Shown: positions 1-6,639, counted from the stretch's first letter. The stretch: DNA of 14,025 nucleotides from JAFDZV01 sp966128725 (GCA_966128725.1 CBHYLN010000144.1:1-14025), one strand, 5' to 3'. Translations and numbers: made by a program. The notes: generated by a model not told the origin, from the sequence alone.

Positions 1-103
1 CGTCCTTGGCTCAGGAGAACGCCTGGTGGCCGAGGTGCTGGTTCTTTCGGCCAACGATGCTCGCATCCAGAAGGTGTTTGCCCAGTACTCGTGTGATGGT
101 TGA
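1..103 (+). CDS. C-terminal fragment of an unidentified protein (cut by window start)
   Basis: Reading from base 2 gives 33 codons ending in TGA at 101-103, with the tail LVAEVLVLSANDARIQKVFA. This frame has the mix of hydrophobic and charged residues of a real protein end and strongly GC-biased third positions. The overlapping frame that runs on to 197 instead gives Trp/Arg/Pro-rich sequence typical of a shadow. The family cannot be named from so little. It lies 90 bp upstream of the lipoprotein gene on the same strand. The call rests only on sequence quality in one frame, so it is tentative. Confidence 0.4.
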   Translation, partial: VLGSGERLVAEVLVLSANDARIQKVFAQYSCDG

Positions 104-193
104 TGCCAGTATGTGGCTTGCCCGTAGCAACGATCATGCCATGTTGCCACAGCGGTCCGCCGTCGCTGTTCCTTTCCGTTCCTTACGAACCCT

Positions 194-913
194 ATGATGA
201 CTTCCGTGATATCCACAACCTGTAGTACGTTGTTCTCGCGAACGATTGTGGCGGCGCGATTCGTCCTGATTGCATCTTTCGCGGCCATTGGCCTGCTGCT
301 CGCGTCCTGTGGCGACGAACGCACCCCGGGCGCCGGCGCGGCGACTGACTCGGCTGCGTCAACCGGCCACGCCACAAATGGTGCGGCGAATCCGGCAATC
401 GAAACCACACCCCAGACGGTGATCGCTGGCGACAAGGCCCACGAGGGGGTAGTACCGGGTGGCACGGAGTTTTCCGTGACGCTGCCGGCCGGTTATCCGA
501 AGCCCTCACAGGGCGCCGAGGAAATTGTCACCACATCGGCGGGCAAGATTGCCATGTACAACTTCGTTGCCCGGCGCGATGGCGCCAGCAACTGCTATCT
601 GGGATACGGGGATGCCGATCCCGCCATTGCCAGATTGAGCGACAAGGTTCTGCTTGACGAGGTGGAACGCGACGCCGTGGACAAGGGTGCCGGTGTGGTG
701 GAACTGGAGCGTCGCGAGGCCACCACGGTAGGCGGATACCCGGCCCGGCGCATGTGGCTGACATTGAAGCTCCCCAACGGTACGGTGCATATTCTGGCGC
801 AGATGATCTATGCCCGGCCGCGTCTGGTGCAGCTTTCGATCGGGTCGCCCAACCGTGCCGATCTGGACAGCCCGGATGTGCTTGCCTTCATGAACTCGTT
901 CAAGAAGAAGTAG
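194..913 (+). CDS. Predicted lipoprotein, possible PsbP/DcrB-like fold
   Basis: The 239-residue product begins with a long signal sequence: Arg16 and Arg22, a hydrophobic stretch at about 23-37, then a lipobox LASC that places the lipidated cysteine at residue 39. A Gly/Ala/Thr/Ser-rich linker (about 41-75) follows, as expected for a membrane-tethered extracytoplasmic domain. The globular part (about 90-237) runs from an FSVTLPAGYP strand through a VGGYPARR segment to a C-terminal LAFMNSFKKK helix. That order recalls the small PsbP/DcrB (DUF1795) fold, but this is inference from pattern and I see no catalytic residues. There are two adjacent ATG codons (194 and 197); either could start. No clear Shine-Dalgarno site is visible. 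It is convergent with nuoF, with a strong shared terminator between them. Lipoprotein export is well supported; function is unknown. Confidence 0.85.
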   Translation: MMTSVISTTCSTLFSRTIVAARFVLIASFAAIGLLLASCGDERTPGAGAATDSAASTGHATNGAANPAIETTPQTVIAGDKAHEGVVPGGTEFSVTLPAGYPKPSQGAEEIVTTSAGKIAMYNFVARRDGASNCYLGYGDADPAIARLSDKVLLDEVERDAVDKGAGVVELERREATTVGGYPARRMWLTLKLPNGTVHILAQMIYARPRLVQLSIGSPNRADLDSPDVLAFMNSFKKK

Positions 914-957
914 CGGCCGATAATCGGCGCCGGCTTGGCCCGGCTGCGTAAAACGAA

Positions 958-993
958 CGGCGCCCCGATCGCGCAATGCTGATCGGGGCGCCG
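958..993. terminator. Bidirectional intrinsic terminator between the lipoprotein gene and nuoF
   Basis: A perfect 13-bp inverted repeat (958-970 with 981-993) with a 10-nt loop is followed on the plus strand by a T-rich stretch with five consecutive T at 999-1003. On the minus strand it is followed by TTCGTTTT. It lies 45 bp after the lipoprotein stop and 49 bp after the nuoF stop, so it can end both convergent transcripts. Confidence 0.85.
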
Positions 994-1041
994 CTGTGTT
1001 TTTCCGGGCCGTGTGGTTGGCCGGTGCCGTTTGGCCGCCTC

Positions 1042-2382
1042 TTAGTGCGCGGGTGCCTCGTCGTGCACGGCCGAACGAAGCGAATGCACCTTGTTCAGGA
1101 TCGGCAGTTCGATCGACGGACGCACCTTGGCCTCGAACTCCTCGCGCAGGCGGGTGATCGTAAACCGTGTGGGCCAGGCCGCAGCCTCGCCAAGCGCGCA
1201 GATCGTGTTGCCCTCGATATTGTTCGCGATATCAATAAGTAGGTCCAGATCGGCGCTGGAGGCATTGCCTTCGTCCACACGGGTGAGCACCTTCTCCAGC
1301 CAGCCGCATCCCTCGCGGCACGGCGTGCATTGCCCGCAGGATTCATGGTGGTAGAAGTGGATCAACCGCCGCAGCATGTGTGGGATGTCCGTATCCTCGT
1401 CCATCACGATCACGCCACCGGTTCCGATGGCCGAGCCCGCCGCCTTCAGACCCTCGGCATCCATCATGACGCCTTCAAGCTGATCGCCGCGCAGGATCGG
1501 CATCGATGTGCCGCCGGGGATCACCGCCTTGATTGCCTTGCCGCCGGGGACGCCGCCGCCCAGATCGTTGATGATATCCAGCAGCGGGAGCCCGGTTGGC
1601 ACCTCGTATACGCCCGGCTTTGCAACGTGGCCGGAGATGCCTACAAGAATGGTGCCCGGGTGCTTCTCGGCGCCGATCTTTGAATATGCCTCGCCGCCCA
1701 TGCGCAGGATCACCGGCACGTTGGCCAGCGTCTCCACATTGTTGATCGTGGGGGGCATGCCGGACATGCCGGCCTGGGCGGGGAAGGGCGGCTTCACGCG
1801 TGGATAGGCACGGTCACCTTCCAACGAATTCATCAGCGATGATTCCTCGCCGCAGATGTACGCGCCAGCGCCCTTGTGCACAACGATGTCCATGAAGTAG
1901 TTGCCGCCGAACGTCTCGGTCATGCGCGGGCCAATCAGGCCGGCCTCGTAGGCTTCGGCCACGGCCTGCTCCATGATGCGCACCCACTTGTGATACTCGC
2001 CGCGGATGTACACGAATGCCTTGCTGATGCCCATCGCATACCCGGCGATAAGCACGCCTTCGATCATCAGGTGCGGGTTGTCCTCGATGATCTGCCGATC
2101 CTTGAACGAGCCCGGCTCGGACTCGTCGCCGTTGATGCAGAGGTACTTGGGCTTGTCGTTGCCCTTCGGCATGAAGCTCCACTTCAGGCCCGTGGGGAAA
2201 CATGCGCCGCCGCGGCCGCGCAGGCCGGAGCGCTTCACTTCCTCGATAACCTCGGCCGGCTGCATCGTGATCGCCTTCCGGTACATCTCGTAGCCGCCGT
2301 TGGCGCGGTAGACATCCAGGCGATGCAGGTTCTCGATCTGTGGAAGAATCAGTCGCGGAAAGTTCTGGTCGGAGAGGCTCAT
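1042..2382 (-). CDS. nuoF: NADH-quinone oxidoreductase subunit F (NuoF)
   Basis: This is the 446-residue NADH-binding subunit of respiratory complex I. NADH gives two electrons to FMN here, and they pass to the N3 iron-sulfur cluster. Visible motifs are the glycine-rich nucleotide loop GRGGACFPTGLKW (56-68), the FMN/NADH segment GAGAYICGEESSLMNSLEG (171-189) running into PRVKPPFPA, and the 4Fe-4S ligands ESCGQCTPC (Cys349, 352, 355) with the fourth, Cys395, in TICALG. Length matches the family. The frame stays open far upstream (to 2769), but that extension is Ala/Pro/Arg-rich with no NuoF similarity; the start at 2382 (MSLSDQNFPR) gives the normal N-terminus. No Shine-Dalgarno site is seen there. 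A TATGTTTG element at 2461-2454 may be its own promoter. Oddly, no nuoE or nuoG lies beside it. Confidence 0.97.
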   Translation of the reverse strand: MSLSDQNFPRLILPQIENLHRLDVYRANGGYEMYRKAITMQPAEVIEEVKRSGLRGRGGACFPTGLKWSFMPKGNDKPKYLCINGDESEPGSFKDRQIIEDNPHLMIEGVLIAGYAMGISKAFVYIRGEYHKWVRIMEQAVAEAYEAGLIGPRMTETFGGNYFMDIVVHKGAGAYICGEESSLMNSLEGDRAYPRVKPPFPAQAGMSGMPPTINNVETLANVPVILRMGGEAYSKIGAEKHPGTILVGISGHVAKPGVYEVPTGLPLLDIINDLGGGVPGGKAIKAVIPGGTSMPILRGDQLEGVMMDAEGLKAAGSAIGTGGVIVMDEDTDIPHMLRRLIHFYHHESCGQCTPCREGCGWLEKVLTRVDEGNASSADLDLLIDIANNIEGNTICALGEAAAWPTRFTITRLREEFEAKVRPSIELPILNKVHSLRSAVHDEAPAH

Positions 2383-2453
2383 TGCGCGTGCATGTAGAGA
2401 AGATGCTCTCGGCGCCCCCGTGCATTTGGCCGTGGCGCCCCGGTACGTTCCCA

Positions 2454-2461
2454 CAAACATA
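2454..2461 (-). promoter_or_regulatory. Possible Bacteroidota-type -7 promoter element for nuoF
   Basis: On the minus strand the eight bases read TATGTTTG, an exact match to the TAnnTTTG element used by the primary sigma factor of Bacteroidota. It would put the transcript start roughly 65-70 nt before the nuoF ATG. I see no convincing TTG at the expected -33 position, and an 8-mer with two free positions can occur by chance. Confidence 0.35.
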
Positions 2462-2646
2462 ATGGTTTTCGGTGATTCGGATGCCGATTGCCGAGAGGCT
2501 TTGGTGCGGTTTGGGTGCCATGCCGCATTGTTGATGTGTCCCGGGGCCGTTGCCAAGGCAGCCGCGGGCGATTCCGGCGCCGGAGGTTGGCCCCAAGCCG
2601 GCCCTTCCGCGCATGCTGCCGCCCGCCCGTGCGGGCGCCCCAGCCT

Positions 2647-2696
2647 CTCGACGTTGCCCATCAGGATGCACAGGCACGTTGTTGGGCAACGTCGAG
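2647..2696 (-). terminator. Long hairpin downstream of cysteine-rich gene 1
   Basis: A perfect 14-bp inverted repeat (2647-2660 with 2683-2696) with a 22-nt loop starts about 20 bp after the stop codon at 2717. There is no U-tract after it in the minus direction, so it is either a U-less terminator or a 3'-end stabilising stem. A second, smaller GC hairpin (2624-2637) follows. Confidence 0.5.
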
Positions 2697-2716
2697 CTTG
2701 AACTGCCAACAGGCTT

Positions 2717-3097
2717 CTAACAGTACACGCAGTTCGCGGGGACGATGTCCCATTCACATGCGCGCACACGGCAGACCTTCACGCAGCACAGATGCCACGG
2801 TGTGATCTGGAAACACAGCCCGTCGAGATGGGGGAGCGGGCGGACGTCGCCGCACATGTCGATGATCTCCGCGGTTACGCTGAAGCACATGGTGAACGGA
2901 AATACGTTCATGCCCGGGTTGATGGTCCAGGTTGTTACGTTGCCGTCGATGGTCATCCGGACGTTGAACGAGCAGTTTGCCATGTTGTTGAACGTCACGT
3001 GGTCGCAACAATCCGCGCTGGCCACGGTCGTGATGCTCAGCATCAACAATGCCGTGGCCGCCAACGTGTTCAGCAGGCGTAAATAGGTTGTGGACAT
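2717..3097 (-). CDS. Small secreted cysteine-rich protein 1 (12-Cys type)
   Basis: This 126-residue protein has a Sec signal peptide (Arg7, hydrophobic 8-22) with a likely signal peptidase I site ASA|D after residue 28, leaving a mature domain of about 98 residues. The mature part has 12 cysteines: Cys30, 31, 42, 71, 82, 95, 104, 105, 109, 114, 123 and 126. It matches the family pattern shared with the three genes upstream: CC-[DN]-x-V near the N-terminus, C-[ST]-F-x-V, G-x-N-[VI]-F, a central CG, CC-x-x-[VI]-C, and a terminal cysteine. The even count suggests a fully disulfide-bonded export product. Its closest relative here is gene 4 (NVFPF, DMCG, WD), not its neighbour gene 2. A longer open frame to 3409 exists, but the start at 3097 gives the signal peptide, with AGGAA a few bases upstream. 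The family is not one I recognise; function unknown. Confidence 0.85.
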   Translation of the reverse strand: MSTTYLRLLNTLAATALLMLSITTVASADCCDHVTFNNMANCSFNVRMTIDGNVTTWTINPGMNVFPFTMCFSVTAEIIDMCGDVRPLPHLDGLCFQITPWHLCCVKVCRVRACEWDIVPANCVYC

Positions 3098-3133
3098 GTC
3101 GTTGGTTCCTGATATGAATTGGCGCGAATCAGT

Positions 3134-3167
3134 GCGTTCGGGGCAGGATAGTGTCTGCCCCGAACGC
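3134..3167 (-). terminator. Hairpin between cysteine-rich genes 2 and 1
   Basis: A perfect 13-bp inverted repeat (3134-3146 with 3155-3167) with an 8-nt loop begins 14 bp after the stop of gene 2. No U-tract follows in the minus direction. It fills most of the 83-bp gap to gene 1, so it probably ends or partly attenuates transcription from the genes upstream. Confidence 0.55.
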
Positions 3168-3180
3168 GTTGGATGCGGTG

Positions 3181-3573
3181 TTAGCAGCCGGCGGCGCACA
3201 TGCCGTCGGTTACCTGATAGAAGCAGCCGGTAGCCGGGGCGCACACATGGATGCAGCAGGTGGCGCTCAGCAGTATGTCCGAGCAATTGCCAAGCACCGG
3301 GAAGTTGACCGGGTTGCCACACAGATCGGTGACTACCACCTCCACCTGTGTGGGTGCCGGGCATGAAGGCATCCAGAAGATGTTGGAGCCCTGCGTCAAG
3401 GTGCGGCACTCAACCTGCACCCCGCCAACAACGATGCACACGTTGAATGTGCAGCTTGCAAGATTGTCGATGATGACCTGGTTGCAACACTGCGCCTTTG
3501 CCGTGGGAGCGCTCCCCAGCAGCAGCACGATGGCGGCGGCTGCGATTACGATGCCTTGAATGCGATGTATCAT
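3181..3573 (-). CDS. Small secreted cysteine-rich protein 2 (14-Cys type)
   Basis: This 130-residue protein has a clear signal peptide (Arg4, hydrophobic AAAAIVLLLG at 11-20) and a probable cleavage after AKA at residue 27. The mature domain carries 14 cysteines: 29, 30, 41, 46, 56, 71, 85, 97, 106, 107, 111, 117, 126 and 130. It is about 65% identical without gaps to gene 3 (85 of 130 by hand count), with every cysteine at the same position. Compared with genes 1 and 4 it has two extra cysteines, 46 and 56, plausibly one extra disulfide. The start at 3573 was chosen because it aligns exactly with gene 3 and opens the signal peptide; the frame reaches further up to 3633 without support. The 5' flank just before the ATG is also shared with gene 3, which points to recent duplication. 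Function unknown. Confidence 0.87.
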   Translation of the reverse strand: MIHRIQGIVIAAAAIVLLLGSAPTAKAQCCNQVIIDNLASCTFNVCIVVGGVQVECRTLTQGSNIFWMPSCPAPTQVEVVVTDLCGNPVNFPVLGNCSDILLSATCCIHVCAPATGCFYQVTDGMCAAGC

Positions 3574-3766
3574 GATGGTTGTTCCGTTTGATGTGTTTGT
3601 GATTGTGTGGGTAACATGCCACGACGTACCCACGTGTGAATGTTATTCGATGCGTTTGCGGTTCCGAAAACGCGGGCCAGGCCGGCGCCCACCCGACCAT
3701 GCTGCGCGTATCCTCGCGATGCCGGGCTGACCGTGCGGGGTTCCAACAGTGCTTCCTCCGTGCGCG

Positions 3767-4159
3767 CTAACAGCCGGCGGCGCAGATGCCGTCGGTGATT
3801 TCGTAGAAACATGTTGTTGACCCCGTGCAGACATGAATGCAGCACGTGGCGGTTATCGGGATATCATCGCAACTGTTGGGTGCCGGGAAGTGCACGGCCG
3901 TCCCACAACGGTTGATGACCTCCACGCCGATTTGCGTTTCGGGCAGGCACGATGTCAGTGTGAAGATGTTGGAGCCCGGGGTCAGCGTTCGGCACTCAAC
4001 CTGAACACCGCCCACGTACAGGCACACCTGGAACGTGCAGCTCGAAAGATTGTCGATGATGACCTGGTCGCAACACTCCGCCTTTACAGCAGGAGTGTTC
4101 CCCAGCAGCAGCACGATGGCGGCTGCGGCGATTACGAAGGCTTGTATGCGAAATACCAT
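3767..4159 (-). CDS. Small secreted cysteine-rich protein 3 (14-Cys type)
   Basis: This is a 130-residue near twin of gene 2. The signal peptide (Arg4, hydrophobic 11-20) is followed by a likely cut after VKA at residue 27. The mature protein starts ECCDQVIIDN and carries the same 14 cysteines at 29, 30, 41, 46, 56, 71, 85, 97, 106, 107, 111, 117, 126 and 130. Identity with gene 2 is highest in the signal peptide, the GGVQVECRTLT stretch (50-60) and the C-terminal CCIHVC and DG-x-CAAGC segments. It is most variable around 67-100, which looks like exposed loops between fixed cysteines. A 193-bp gap separates it from gene 2. There is no membrane anchor after the signal, no cell-wall sorting motif, and no enzyme motif. 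Export is well supported; the role is unknown. Confidence 0.87.
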   Translation of the reverse strand: MVFRIQAFVIAAAAIVLLLGNTPAVKAECCDQVIIDNLSSCTFQVCLYVGGVQVECRTLTPGSNIFTLTSCLPETQIGVEVINRCGTAVHFPAPNSCDDIPITATCCIHVCTGSTTCFYEITDGICAAGC

Positions 4160-4213
4160 GATGGTCTGTCCGTTTGATGAGTTGTGATTCTCTCTGTCGG
4201 GATCCGTGTCAGG

Positions 4214-4249
4214 GGCTCGGTCGCAACCATCAACGATTGCGGCCGGGCC
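4214..4249 (-). terminator. Imperfect hairpin downstream of cysteine-rich gene 4
   Basis: The arms 4214-4226 and 4237-4249 pair over 13 positions with a 10-nt loop. On the minus strand, where gene 4 is transcribed, 11 pairs are Watson-Crick and two are A-C mismatches; on the plus strand those two are G-U. It sits 26 bp past the gene 4 stop, in the same relative place as the hairpins after genes 1 and 2. No U-tract follows. Confidence 0.35.
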
Positions 4250-4275
4250 AACGGACCGAAATCAATCGAGAACCA

Positions 4276-4659
4276 TTAACACTGCACGCAGTTGCCCACG
4301 GTGGCATCCCATGTACAGATACTTGTCTGGCAGATGTTCACGCAGCACGTGCCCGCGAACAATACGTCGATGCAGGGGCCGGCGGTGCCGGGGAAGGGGA
4401 TCACGTTTCCGCACATGTCGGTGACATCCATGTCCACGGTAAAACATTGGCTGAACGGGAATACGTTTACCCCTGGCGCCACGGTCCAGTTCACCGACGC
4501 AACGCCGTTGATCAGCGCGTGAACCGTGAAGGTGCAGCCGCTGGTGTTGTTGATGGTGACCTGATTGCAGCAGTCTGCCTGTGCCACGTTCGTGCATGCG
4601 ATCATTGCGATAACGATCGCTGCAAACGCAAACGTTCGGAGAGTGATGCGCGAGCTCAT
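4276..4659 (-). CDS. Small secreted cysteine-rich protein 4 (12-Cys type)
   Basis: This 127-residue protein is the first in transcription order of the four. The signal peptide has Arg4 and Arg8, a hydrophobic core at 9-21 and a likely signal peptidase I site AQA|D after residue 28, matching its paralogues. The mature domain has 12 cysteines: 30, 31, 42, 72, 83, 96, 105, 106, 110, 115, 124 and 127. One more, Cys22, lies in the signal after IAMIA and resembles a weak lipobox, so a lipoprotein form is possible but less likely. It pairs with gene 1 in sequence (ADCC, NVFPF, DMCG, terminal C-V-x-C). It has the best ribosome binding site of the set, AGGAG with a 9-nt spacer. The 342-bp region upstream is shared with the divergent TPR-like gene. 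Function unknown. Confidence 0.88.
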   Translation of the reverse strand: MSSRITLRTFAFAAIVIAMIACTNVAQADCCNQVTINNTSGCTFTVHALINGVASVNWTVAPGVNVFPFSQCFTVDMDVTDMCGNVIPFPGTAGPCIDVLFAGTCCVNICQTSICTWDATVGNCVQC

Positions 4660-5001
4660 TGTGTGTTTCTCCTGGCGGATTCAAGTGATGGATAACTCGG
4701 CGGCGCAACGGATGCCGGGGGACACGATCGGCGAATCACAAGAGCGTTCCGCGTGGCCGATGGAGGTATGTCCGTTCGCCGAAGCCTTTGCTGGCGGACC
4801 TGTGCAACTTAGCTGAGGGTCCTCGCGATAGCCGCAACGTTCTGGTGTGTAACCTTAGGAGTCCAACTCTCAAAAGGCCGGCCGGCCGTTCCGCTACGGC
4901 GATGTGTTCAGGCTGCCGTTGTGTTGATGTTCGTGGTGTTTGCCGCAGCGGTTCGGTTTGGTGTGTCGGTTTCCGGTGCAACGATTTCCGCCATTAACCA
5001 G
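4660..5001. other. Divergent intergenic region (342 bp) between cysteine-rich gene 4 and the TPR-like gene
   Basis: This stretch must carry the start signals for the cysteine-rich genes on the minus strand and for the TPR-like gene on the plus strand, but I find no convincing promoter of either the TAnnTTTG or the TATAAT type. It holds a 12-bp ggcc/ggcc palindrome (4876-4887) and a 7-bp inverted repeat (4729-4735 with 4775-4781) spaced 39 nt apart. The plus frame is open from a GTG at 4921, but the residues before 5002 do not look like part of the protein. Confidence 0.5.
4669..4673 (-). promoter_or_regulatory. Strong ribosome binding site of cysteine-rich gene 4
   Basis: AGGAG on the minus strand, 9 nt before the ATG at 4659, fixes that start. 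It is the clearest Shine-Dalgarno site of the four cysteine-rich genes. Confidence 0.7.
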
Positions 5002-6510
5002 ATGAAGAAGAAGAACGATCTGTTTCTCCTGATCGGCTCGATGACCAAGGCCGAGAAGCGTTATTTCAAGCTGTATGCCTCGAAGCATGTCGACAGGGAG
5101 CGCAGCAACAGTGTGCGCCTGTTCGAGGCCATCGAGGCCCAGGCCAGCTATGATGAACAAGCCATTCGCAAACGATTTGCCGCCGAACGTTTCAGCCGGC
5201 AACTGGCCGTGCAGAAGAACTATCTGTTCAGCCTGATCCTTAAAAGTCTACGGCAATTTCATGCCGGTGCCTCACCGGGGGTGCGGGTTGCCGAGCTGTT
5301 GCACTCGGCGGAAATCCTTGCCGATCGTGGCCTGTACGAGTTGTGCGACGATCTGCTGGAGCGTGCCCGTCAGATCGCGATCACCGAGGAGGAATTCGCG
5401 TTGGCATTGAAGGTGAGTGATCTAAGCCGCAGGGTGGCCTATTGCCGCGTGGAGGAAGCGCGGATGGCGGCGTGTGGTGCCGATCGCGATCAACTGCTCC
5501 AGAAGCTGGAGAACCTGGCGGCGTACACGCGGATCATCGACGCGGGGGTCCGGCAGGGCAGGGAGGATGACAACAACATCCCCGATATCGATTCGCGGCT
5601 TTCGGAATCGCCGAAGGAGTTGTTGGGCCATGAGGATCGTGCGCTGTCGAAACGGGCCTGCATCATACGCCACAATCTTCGGTTCGTCCGGCTGATGGTT
5701 GCAGGCGACCATGAAGCCGCCGAACGTGAGGTTCGCGCGTGTTTGCGCGAGCTGGAGTCCTTTCCGGAAATCCCGGTGGATCTGGAACCCCGTGTCGTGG
5801 TGTGTTATTTCACCCTGATGCAGATCGCGCTGCTGGGCGGGCGGTATCAGGAGCTTCAGACCCTGATGCGCCATCTGGAAAACATGCCGTTGCGTTCGCA
5901 TTATGCGCGCAGGCATCTGGACCTCGTGGTGAACGGGCATCGGCTGTCGCTGGTCAATGCCCATGGCAATTTCGCCAGCCCGGACGCGGCCGGCATCGCG
6001 CGCAGCGTGGAAGCGATCGTGGCCAGCGACTCACCGGAAATCAGGCCGTTGATTCGGGCCTCGCTGCAATGTGAGCTGGCCCGTTACTACTTCGCGATCG
6101 GGGAGTACGCGCATTCGCTGGCACATACCAACGGCATGATCCACCGCTCGCGCGAGGGTGGCAAGATGAGCCTTCCCGGCGTGCAGGCTCGAGTTCATGC
6201 CGCGATGCTTCAGTACGAGCTTGGCAACAACGACACCGTGGAGTACGCCGTGCAGGCCGTTCGCCGCTATCTGGCGCGTATCGGAATGCGCAACGAGGTG
6301 CTGGGCATGTTGCTTACCTGCATTCGCAGGATCGCGGCTGTAACCCCTGAGGAAGTCCCTGGCGAAGCCACACGGTTTCAACGAGCGCTTGAACGCCGAG
6401 GCCATGCCGTGGCAGTGATCGGGCAGTTCATGATTCTGGAACCAGCCGCGTGGCTTACCGGCAAGCGGTGCAATCGGAGATATGCCGACGCCTACCGCGA
6501 TTCCCGATAA
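5002..6510 (+). CDS. Helical TPR-like protein of a Bacteroidota-type family, function unknown
   Basis: The product is 502 residues, almost wholly predicted alpha-helical, with no signal peptide or membrane segment, so cytoplasmic. The N-terminus reads LIGSMTKAEKRYFKLYASKH (10-29), a signature I associate with a family of large uncharacterised proteins in Bacteroidota. The rest shows helix-turn-helix spacing typical of TPR-like scaffolds, for example AELLHSAEILADRGLYELCD, FTLMQIALLGGRYQELQTLM and LARYYFAIGEYAHSLAHT, each with the Ala/Gly/Tyr pattern of a TPR unit. I see no enzyme motif. The frame is open from a GTG at 4921, but ATG at 5002 (MKKKNDLFLL) gives the family N-terminus; no Shine-Dalgarno site precedes it. 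It is divergent from the cysteine-rich genes and 129 bp ahead of the HIT gene. Protein interaction is the likely role, by inference. Confidence 0.82.
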   Translation: MKKKNDLFLLIGSMTKAEKRYFKLYASKHVDRERSNSVRLFEAIEAQASYDEQAIRKRFAAERFSRQLAVQKNYLFSLILKSLRQFHAGASPGVRVAELLHSAEILADRGLYELCDDLLERARQIAITEEEFALALKVSDLSRRVAYCRVEEARMAACGADRDQLLQKLENLAAYTRIIDAGVRQGREDDNNIPDIDSRLSESPKELLGHEDRALSKRACIIRHNLRFVRLMVAGDHEAAEREVRACLRELESFPEIPVDLEPRVVVCYFTLMQIALLGGRYQELQTLMRHLENMPLRSHYARRHLDLVVNGHRLSLVNAHGNFASPDAAGIARSVEAIVASDSPEIRPLIRASLQCELARYYFAIGEYAHSLAHTNGMIHRSREGGKMSLPGVQARVHAAMLQYELGNNDTVEYAVQAVRRYLARIGMRNEVLGMLLTCIRRIAAVTPEEVPGEATRFQRALERRGHAVAVIGQFMILEPAAWLTGKRCNRRYADAYRDSR

Positions 6511-6562
6511 CACGTTGCTGAACAATGTCATCCTCGGCGTTGGCCTGCACGGCCTATCCTGC

Positions 6563-6592
6563 GGCCCACTGTTGTTGAACAGCCCGTGGGCC
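6563..6592 (+). terminator. Possible weak hairpin after the TPR-like gene
   Basis: A 7-bp stem (6563-6569 with 6586-6592) encloses a further 4-bp stem (6570-6573 with 6578-6581), with a 4-nt bulge between them. It lies about 50 bp past the stop at 6510 and has no T-tract, so partial read-through into the HIT gene is likely. Confidence 0.25.
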
Positions 6593-6639
6593 TGTGGGTA
6601 TTTCCGTTGGTTGATACGCCAGTGATTATCTTCGGCATC

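Larger units (their letters stand above)
2383..2716. other. Intergenic region upstream of nuoF (334 bp)
   Basis: No supportable gene lies between the nuoF start and the stop of the first cysteine-rich gene. The region holds the possible nuoF promoter (2454-2461), a GC-rich stretch with a small 6-bp hairpin at 2624-2637, and the long inverted repeat at 2647-2696. Frames on both strands are open here but give low-complexity Ala/Arg/Pro/Gly-rich translations, as expected for GC-rich non-coding DNA. Confidence 0.6.

Noticed and set aside
2383..2769. N-terminal extension of NuoF by 129 residues
   Set aside because: The extension is low-complexity Ala/Pro/Arg-rich sequence, crosses into the end of cysteine-rich gene 1, and has no counterpart in NuoF, whose normal N-terminus begins at 2382.
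3098..3409. Upstream extension of cysteine-rich gene 1 to a 230-codon protein
   Set aside because: It overlaps gene 2 in another frame and runs through the 13-bp hairpin; the signal peptide begins at 3097.
2717..4659. Bacteriocin or toxin-immunity system
   Set aside because: The cysteine-rich proteins could look toxin-like, but there is no immunity, ABC export or maturation gene in the window, and they have standard Sec signals, not leader peptides with a double-glycine site.
4174..4695. Plus-strand frame (173 codons) opposite cysteine-rich gene 4
   Set aside because: Gene 4 has a ribosome site, a signal peptide and three paralogues; the opposite frame has none of these.
4876..4887. 12-bp GGCC palindrome as an operator
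   Set aside because: It is a short simple repeat of GGCC in GC-rich DNA and does not recur elsewhere in the window; noted only in the region description.
4921..5001. GTG start giving the TPR-like protein 27 more residues
   Set aside because: The extra residues look like a false hydrophobic lead; the family N-terminus starts at the ATG at 5002.
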